DNA of 21,344 nt from a virus, in IMG/VR virus record IMGVR_UViG_3300043595_000035, positions 1 through 21,344 of that record, one strand, 5' to 3'. Shown piece by piece: positions 19,425 to 21,344 of the stretch (its first letter is position 1; each line of letters begins with the position of its first letter). The notes under the pieces were generated by a model. It ran no database searches and was not told where the DNA came from. It saw only the letters and a program-made list of their open reading frames with translations. The position numbers and the translations under genes are program-made.

Positions 19425-19663
19425 GATACCCTCCCGCAGCATGGACAGGGCGTCACCGGGCGCGCCAGACGGACATCCCTGGCTTGACCCCCGCTGGGCA
19501 TCTCGACAACGGTGTATGTCACCCGATGGCTGAGAAGTCTGGTGGAAGACGCGACATGCAGTTCATCGCGATGCAGCATCACATCTTCCCCGCCCTTGTC
19601 GGGAATAATGAAGCCGTAGCCCTTGGCCGGCGAAAACCACTTAACAATGCCGGTCTCGATCAC
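19421..19663 (-). CDS. Cold-shock domain protein
   Basis: An 80-residue protein. Residues 4-65 are a cold-shock OB fold with RNP1-like KGYGFI (FSPAKGYGFIIPD) and RNP2-like DVMLHRDEL. It ends in an unusual PVTPCPCCGRVS tail with three cysteines. Cold-shock proteins bind single-stranded RNA or DNA. In this early operon it may melt RNA structure or coat ssDNA for the annealing protein. It overlaps both neighbours by ATGA. Confidence 0.85.
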   Translation of the reverse strand: MIETGIVKWFSPAKGYGFIIPDKGGEDVMLHRDELHVASSTRLLSHRVTYTVVEMPSGGQARDVRLARPVTPCPCCGRVS

Positions 19664-20046
19664 TGCCGCGCCTCCGCTTCCATCCGCTCACCTTCCACAG
19701 CATGACCTTCTTGGATATTTGCCGCCGGGGCCTCGACATGATCGGCAAATTCAAAGATTGAATGCTCGTGCGTGCCGTCATTCACCCGAACGGGAGTGAC
19801 GTTGAAAAGGCCGCCGCTGGTGTAATTGCAAGGCCCGCCGGTCTTATCGAAGATTTCCTTCGCCGATCCGGCGTGCCTGCCGACGCAGTTGAAGCCGACC
19901 TGATTGACTGTCGCCCCAGCCGCACGCCAATCTTCAGGCGTGGCAACGAAGCCGCAGGACGGGCATTTGAAGCGCCACTTGTTCTTGTCGGGGCCGTAGA
20001 GGCGAGCGCCTTCCGCTTCCCATTCCTCGGCGGTTATTTTCCTCAC
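19660..20046 (-). CDS. Conserved zinc-ribbon phage protein
   Basis: A 128-residue protein starting with GTG at 20046. This makes a GTGA overlap with the RecT-like gene, with GGAGGCGGGAG upstream. It reads VRKITAEEWEAEGARLYGPDKNKWRFKCPSCGFVATPEDWRAAGA, with a CxxC pair, later Cys in GFNCVGRH and GPCNYTSGGLFNVTPVRV. This layout is a recurrent phage family I recognise but cannot name. It is preceded in the operon by the annealing protein. Confidence 0.75.
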   Translation of the reverse strand: MRKITAEEWEAEGARLYGPDKNKWRFKCPSCGFVATPEDWRAAGATVNQVGFNCVGRHAGSAKEIFDKTGGPCNYTSGGLFNVTPVRVNDGTHEHSIFEFADHVEAPAANIQEGHAVEGERMEAEARQ

Positions 20047-21221
20047 GCTCCCGCCTCCGCTGCAAACGCCTGATACCCATCCTTCCACGCCTTCCGCTGA
20101 TAGGCGTGATCCCGGTATTTCTCCGGGATGTCCTTGAAATCGACGCCGGACTCGCAAGCGGCCCGCCCGGCCTCAAAGGCTTCTTCCTTGAGCTCAGCCT
20201 GAGAAGGAGCGCCCGCATCATCCGTAACGGGATCGGATGATGCGGGCTCGCCGGCCGGGGGATCGGACGGCGTCTCGGCGGCAGATGGGGGGGCTTCTGC
20301 CGCGGATGTGGATTGCTGGGCGCGCGGGAGCTTGGCCTCAAGCGCTTTGCGGACGCGCTCGAAGTTGCTCGCGGGAATCTCGCTGAACGCGGTGACGCCA
20401 GCCCATTTGCAGACCTTGGCGATATCGGCGCCCGCCTCCGTCACCAGCGTCAGCAACGCAGCGACCTGGGCGGCGTCAAGCCGGGGCTCGTCCGCGATCT
20501 TATCGGCGGGGGGCGTCTCGTCAGCGTCGATTGTCGTGGCGTCGTTGGCTGCGACAGCCGCGCGGGACCGGGAGCGGCCCTTGACTGGCGACACTTCCCG
20601 ATAAGCGGACGGCTCAAGGTCGATGATGTCCTCGGCTTCCTCCGCCGTCATGAGACCCATCGACAATTCCGGCGCGTAAACGCGCGCCCAAAACGCGGCG
20701 GCGCGGTACATGAGCATTTGTTGCCCCATGGTCCGCCATTTGCTGCCGTTGCGGCCGTACCAGCCTTCGTCCTTGGCCATCTTGATGGTGATTTCAGTGC
20801 CGACTAGAATCCTGCCGGTGGCCTTCGAGGCCGCGCTTGCCCGGCAGCCGTAGCTATCCTCGCCACTGTCGCCGGAGAACTCGAATTCCATCTCGGTGAA
20901 CCTGCCGCAGGTGTTCACCAAGGCGATCAGGAACGGGCTGGACCAGCTCGGACGCCCCTGAATGACGTGCAGGTTCTGCATCACCATCAGGGGATCGGCC
21001 TTAACGCGCTGGGCGAAGTTGATTGCGATCATGCAGTTGCCGACAGCTTCCGGCGTCGCGCCCCGGTAGATCTGCGGCACGAGCGTTGAGGAGGCGAGGC
21101 ACCGCGCGACGCGCTGCGTTAGTTCGAAGCTTTGCAGATCGAAGAAGCCGGTGCCGACGCTGGGAAGCTTGGCGACATCGCGCCGCTGGGTTTCGGGTTC
21201 ATGCAAGGCAACTGCGCTCAT
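20043..21221 (-). CDS. RecT-like single-strand annealing protein
   Basis: A 392-residue protein. Residues about 25-200 hold the RecT-type core: FELTQRVARCLASSTLVPQIYRG, AINFAQRVKADPLMVMQNLHVIQGRPSWSSPFLIALVN, and TMGQQMLMYRAAAFWARVYAPELSMGLMTAEEAEDI. A Pro/Ala/Glu-rich linker (about 215-340) leads to a C-terminal motif (EAGRAACESGVDFKDIPEKY...AWKDGYQAF) resembling ribosome-modulation-factor-like repeats. AGGAG precedes the ATG. Such proteins anneal complementary ssDNA in phage recombination, here together with the RuvC-like resolvase. Confidence 0.75.
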   Translation of the reverse strand: MSAVALHEPETQRRDVAKLPSVGTGFFDLQSFELTQRVARCLASSTLVPQIYRGATPEAVGNCMIAINFAQRVKADPLMVMQNLHVIQGRPSWSSPFLIALVNTCGRFTEMEFEFSGDSGEDSYGCRASAASKATGRILVGTEITIKMAKDEGWYGRNGSKWRTMGQQMLMYRAAAFWARVYAPELSMGLMTAEEAEDIIDLEPSAYREVSPVKGRSRSRAAVAANDATTIDADETPPADKIADEPRLDAAQVAALLTLVTEAGADIAKVCKWAGVTAFSEIPASNFERVRKALEAKLPRAQQSTSAAEAPPSAAETPSDPPAGEPASSDPVTDDAGAPSQAELKEEAFEAGRAACESGVDFKDIPEKYRDHAYQRKAWKDGYQAFAAEAGA

Positions 21222-21235
21222 GGCGGGCTCCTGTG

Positions 21236-21344
21236 TCAGGTGGTGCGAATTGAGATGGTGACGCCGCCATTGCTCAGCTCAGCGCCGGGAATGTCGCGCT
21301 TGGCTTTCAGCGCTGCGAGCAGCGCCTTCTTGTCGAGCGTGGGA
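21236..21344 (-). CDS. Partial gene, possible Gp157-like C-terminus
   Basis: A minus-strand frame is open from the window edge to a TGA at 21236. The last 35 residues read PTLDKKALLAALKAKR, then DIPGAELSNGG, then VTISIRTT. The pattern 'd+kalkaalk......iPGaeL......lsIR' resembles the end of siphovirus Gp157-like proteins, which often precede annealing genes. The rest of the gene is outside the window. Confidence 0.6.
   Translation of the reverse strand, partial: PTLDKKALLAALKAKRDIPGAELSNGGVTISIRTT

Overview
The window is GC-rich, with gene content typical of a temperate tailed phage of an alphaproteobacterium, most likely a sphingomonad. This is a judgement from protein character, not a database result. 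The left end (1-4371, mostly + strand) is late phage DNA: the C-terminal part of a glycine-rich tail protein, a reverse-strand block with a ribbon-helix-helix-like protein plus HicB/HicA, and a lysis cassette (M15-type endolysin, holin, nested Rz/Rz1 spanins). The right end (12699-21344) is an integrase followed by a leftward early region: AlpA-like excisionase, HNH protein, RuvC-type resolvase, cold-shock protein, RecT-like annealing protein and many small conserved phage proteins.

Between them lies a compact and unusual CRISPR-Cas locus (4404-8156). It has a 10-repeat array (28-bp repeats, nine 33-bp spacers, exactly 61-bp period), cas2 and cas1 of the type I-E kind, and a 572-residue TnpB/Cas12-like effector. 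In my by-eye alignment the effector has lost all three RuvC catalytic acids (Ala313, Gln435, Thr552 in place of D, E, D) but keeps its Cys4 zinc ribbon. No Cascade gene, Cas3 or Cas4 is present. The predicted system is therefore RNA-guided DNA binding without cutting, coupled to an intact-looking spacer-acquisition module.

The cas genes are the last three of an eight-gene leftward operon (10461 to 5282). In it every gene start overlaps the preceding stop by ATGA: glycosyltransferase, XRE regulator, winged-helix protein, 84-residue unknown, LuxR-type HTH, cas12-like, cas1, cas2. A two-copy 112-bp structured tandem repeat lies just upstream of the operon.

At 12457-12506 there is a 50-bp 3' half of a tRNA-Lys(UUU) gene with no 5' half. 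It is flanked on both sides by copies of TGGGACCCC (five in all), which look like integrase arm sites. Arm sites on both sides indicate an attP rather than an attL or attR, so the sequence on both sides, including the CRISPR-Cas locus, is probably one phage genome (circular or permuted, or a tandem prophage junction). I infer that the phage carries a nuclease-dead, adaptive CRISPR system, perhaps to silence competing phages or host genes.
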